The position numbers and the translations under genes were made by a program. Positions 6,091 to 7,445 of a stretch of 7,445 nt of DNA are shown piece by piece; the first letter of the stretch is position 1, and every line of letters begins with the position of its first letter. The DNA lies in contig JAVBOF010000011.1 in NCBI GenBank assembly GCA_031550915.1, positions 1 to 7,445 on the forward strand, in the 5' to 3' direction. The notes under the pieces are model-generated. The model did not search any database. It was not told the origin of the DNA and saw only the letters and a program-made list of their open reading frames with translations. This DNA is from JAVBOF01 sp031550915 (GTDB taxonomy: Bacteria; Bacillota; Clostridia; Christensenellales; MGBC116941).

Positions 6091-6947
6091 AAGCGTTCCA
6101 TTATTTCTTTCGGAAAAACGGGCATGCTTTTGAATTCCGGTATGCCGTTTAGATAGGAAAGGCTGCCTTTCATACTCAGGGTTAAGCCGGACGCCCAAAG
6201 CAACTGGCGGCGGCACCGGTATTTTTTGTTTATCTCACGGTCTCCGTATTTATCGTCGCCGAGGACGGGAAGGCCGATATATGCTAGTTGCGCGCGTATC
6301 TGGTGCGTCCTTCCGGTCAAGAGGTCTATGTGCAGCAGCGATAGATCATCGGAATTCGATACAAGATTATATTCCAGTTCGGCCAACCTAGAATGGGGCG
6401 TTTTTTTTTCGCTTATTTTTACAAATGACTTGTCCGAATGTTTTGTCAGATAATGCGTAAGCCTACCAGTTTCTTTTGAAGGTTTTCCGCATACTACGCA
6501 TGTATATACCTTAGAGATATATCCGTTTTTAAAAGCTTCTAACAGCTCGGAATATGCGTCGTCCGTCTTTGAAAGAAGAACAAGACCTCCGGTGTTGTGA
6601 TCCAGCCTATGGCAGGCGCGAGCCTCGAAAATCTGTTCAAGCGAATCATTACTTGTATCGTCAGCGCATACGGACAGACCGGCAGGCTTCTCGGCGACGA
6701 TAATGTTTTCATCTTCATAGACTGGTTTACAATGCCGTTTTGCCGGTGGTTTTTCTTTAAAATAAACATTTATTCGGTCCCCATACTGTATCGGCTGATT
6801 ATTGCGCACCCTTTTCCCGTTTACCTTTATATCACCCTTTGCTAAAGCGGACAGTAGCTCGCCCCTGCGTAAAGTTGTTGCCTGGGAAAGGATAAAATTG
6901 ATAAGCATTGAACCGCTTTTATTCTCTTTAACTATTAATTCAAACAT
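6087..6947 (-). CDS. RluA-family pseudouridine synthase with S4 domain (RluC/RluD-like)
   Basis: This 286-residue protein has an N-terminal S4-like RNA-binding domain (about 13-60; LRRGELLSALAKGDIKVNGKRV, then YGDRINVYF) followed by the RluA catalytic domain. That domain opens YEDENIIVAEKPAGLSV (about 77-93) and has HRLDHNTGG (113-121, catalytic Asp116), LLTGRTHQIRAQLAYIGLP (209-227) and GDDKYGD. In the S4 domain the usual 'QRLDKFL' opening reads SMLINFIL, losing the Arg-Asp pair. The HRLD segment comes relatively soon after the first strand, so the insert between them is short. It should pseudouridylate rRNA; the exact uridine is unknown. The start ATG 6947 has AGGAGG 4 bases upstream; an extension of 18 codons would run through the upstream palindrome and is rejected. 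It faces the other RluA paralogue tail-to-tail and diverges from the dehydrogenase gene. Confidence 0.9.
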   Translation of the reverse strand: MFELIVKENKSGSMLINFILSQATTLRRGELLSALAKGDIKVNGKRVRNNQPIQYGDRINVYFKEKPPAKRHCKPVYEDENIIVAEKPAGLSVCADDTSNDSLEQIFEARACHRLDHNTGGLVLLSKTDDAYSELLEAFKNGYISKVYTCVVCGKPSKETGRLTHYLTKHSDKSFVKISEKKTPHSRLAELEYNLVSNSDDLSLLHIDLLTGRTHQIRAQLAYIGLPVLGDDKYGDREINKKYRCRRQLLWASGLTLSMKGSLSYLNGIPEFKSMPVFPKEIMERF

Positions 6948-6960
6948 TTGACCTCCTGTA

Positions 6961-6996
6961 AGGATTTTATCATAAGCAGTTTTATGATAAAATCCT
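6961..6996. repeat. Perfect 15-bp inverted repeat between divergent genes (operator or leader hairpin)
   Basis: AGGATTTTATCATAA (6961-6975) and TTATGATAAAATCCT (6982-6996) are exact reverse complements around a 6-base spacer (GCAGTT). The element fills most of the 61-base gap between the S4-type pseudouridine synthase start and the dehydrogenase start. Each arm contains TGATAAAAT reading outward, an extended -10-like sequence, so each gene could have its -10 inside one arm; no convincing -35 goes with either. It could instead be a repressor site, or a hairpin in either transcript just upstream of the AGGAGG at 6957-6952. Confidence 0.7.
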
Positions 6997-7008
6997 ATCA
7001 AGAAATAA

Positions 7009-7445
7009 ATGTTGCAAAAGTTGGTGAAGGCGATAAAAAATCCATACGGAAAGACTGTTTTTATTACCGGCGCGTCCTCCGGTATCGGAAAAGCAATTGC
7101 AAAAAGGTTGATGGAATGTGGCTTTCATGTGTATGGAACGACAAGGCGGGAAGGAAACTTCCCTATGGTCTCCGGATATGAAGGTGGGTTTTTCAAGCTA
7201 TTGACGATGGATGTATGCGATGGACAGTCGGTAAAAAAATGCGTTGAAAGCGTTTTGCAATGCGAAGGCAGTATTGATGTTTTGATCAACAACGCTGGTA
7301 TTGGGCTTGCGGGAGCGGTAGAGGGAACAGCTCCATCTGAGATGAATGAGCATATTCAGACCAATATTATTGGCGTTTTGAATATGTGCAACGCGGTTCT
7401 GCCGCATATGCGAAAAAAGAGAAGCGGGTTGATCATAAACATCGG
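7009..7445 (+). CDS. Short-chain dehydrogenase/reductase, N-terminal part (cut by window edge)
   Basis: An open frame runs from ATG 7009 past the window end (145 full codons). It shows the classical SDR cofactor-binding motif TGASSGIG (20-27), an acidic residue after strand 3 (MDV, Asp69 region), the NNAG motif (94-97) and the strand-4/helix Asn in QTNIIGVLN (Asn119). LPHMRKKRSGLIINI begins the strand before the catalytic serine; the Tyr-x3-Lys pair lies beyond base 7445. TTRR after strand 2 hints at NADP(H) preference (basic residues; inference). The enzyme would oxidise or reduce a small alcohol or ketone, substrate unknown. The start is uncertain: ATG 7009 directly follows a stop codon and has only an A/G-rich AAGAAA upstream. 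GTG 7024 is an alternative with no better binding site. Divergent from the pseudouridine synthase gene. Confidence 0.82.
   Translation, partial: MLQKLVKAIKNPYGKTVFITGASSGIGKAIAKRLMECGFHVYGTTRREGNFPMVSGYEGGFFKLLTMDVCDGQSVKKCVESVLQCEGSIDVLINNAGIGLAGAVEGTAPSEMNEHIQTNIIGVLNMCNAVLPHMRKKRSGLIINI

Noticed and set aside
6121..6146. Possible terminator stem GGCAT...ATGCC just past the end of the plus-strand pseudouridine synthase
   Set aside because: The stem is short, the loop is 12 bases, no U-run follows, and it lies inside the convergent gene's coding sequence.
7009..7181. Alternative plus-strand open frame of 77 residues starting at 6948
   Set aside because: It is out of frame with the dehydrogenase, whose TGASSGIG and NNAG motifs fix the true frame, and it would begin inside the pseudouridine synthase ribosome binding region.
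1..7445. Mobile element, toxin-antitoxin, defence or CRISPR system
   Set aside because: No transposase, integrase, regularly spaced repeats or terminal repeats were found, and every gene belongs to a metabolic, RNA-modification or envelope-type family, apart from the GGGtGRT pair.

Overview
The window looks like a chromosomal stretch from an anaerobic Bacillota, most likely a member of class Clostridia. This rests on strong AGGAGG-type ribosome binding sites, sigma-A-like promoters, short intergenic gaps, and a GGGtGRT-protein/NifU-like gene pair that I associate mainly with anaerobes. No phage, insertion sequence, CRISPR array, tRNA or rRNA gene is visible. Codon use and composition look uniform by eye. 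Nearly all the DNA is coding, and no gene-free stretch exceeds about 190 bases.

Left part (1-1917, minus strand): three envelope or surface-type genes. In transcription order they are a secreted protein with two copies of a beta-sandwich-like repeat (1168-1917), an NAD-dependent epimerase/dehydratase (192-1067), and the start of a family 2 glycosyltransferase (1-174, cut by the window edge). The epimerase and glycosyltransferase are tightly coupled and look like the end of a polysaccharide locus.

Centre (1995-4371, minus strand): an apparent three-gene operon encoding an UlaG/YtkL-like metallo-beta-lactamase-fold hydrolase, a NifU/IscU-like scaffold-type protein and a GGGtGRT protein. A perfect 13-bp stem-loop follows it. 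The last two genes form a conserved but functionally unassigned pair. It is the best candidate here for a poorly described system, probably connected with Fe-S clusters or redox, although that is inference.

Right part (4559-7445): a divergently transcribed plus-strand operon carries an RlmI-like SAM-dependent methyltransferase and an RluA-family pseudouridine synthase that overlap by ATGA. It runs tail-to-tail, with overlapping stop codons, into a second RluA-family pseudouridine synthase on the minus strand that has an S4 domain. This forms a small RNA-modification cluster. That gene is divergent from a partial short-chain dehydrogenase/reductase (7009 onward), and a perfect 15-bp-arm palindrome lies between them.

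Functions come from motifs read by eye. No database search was made, so substrates are not assigned.
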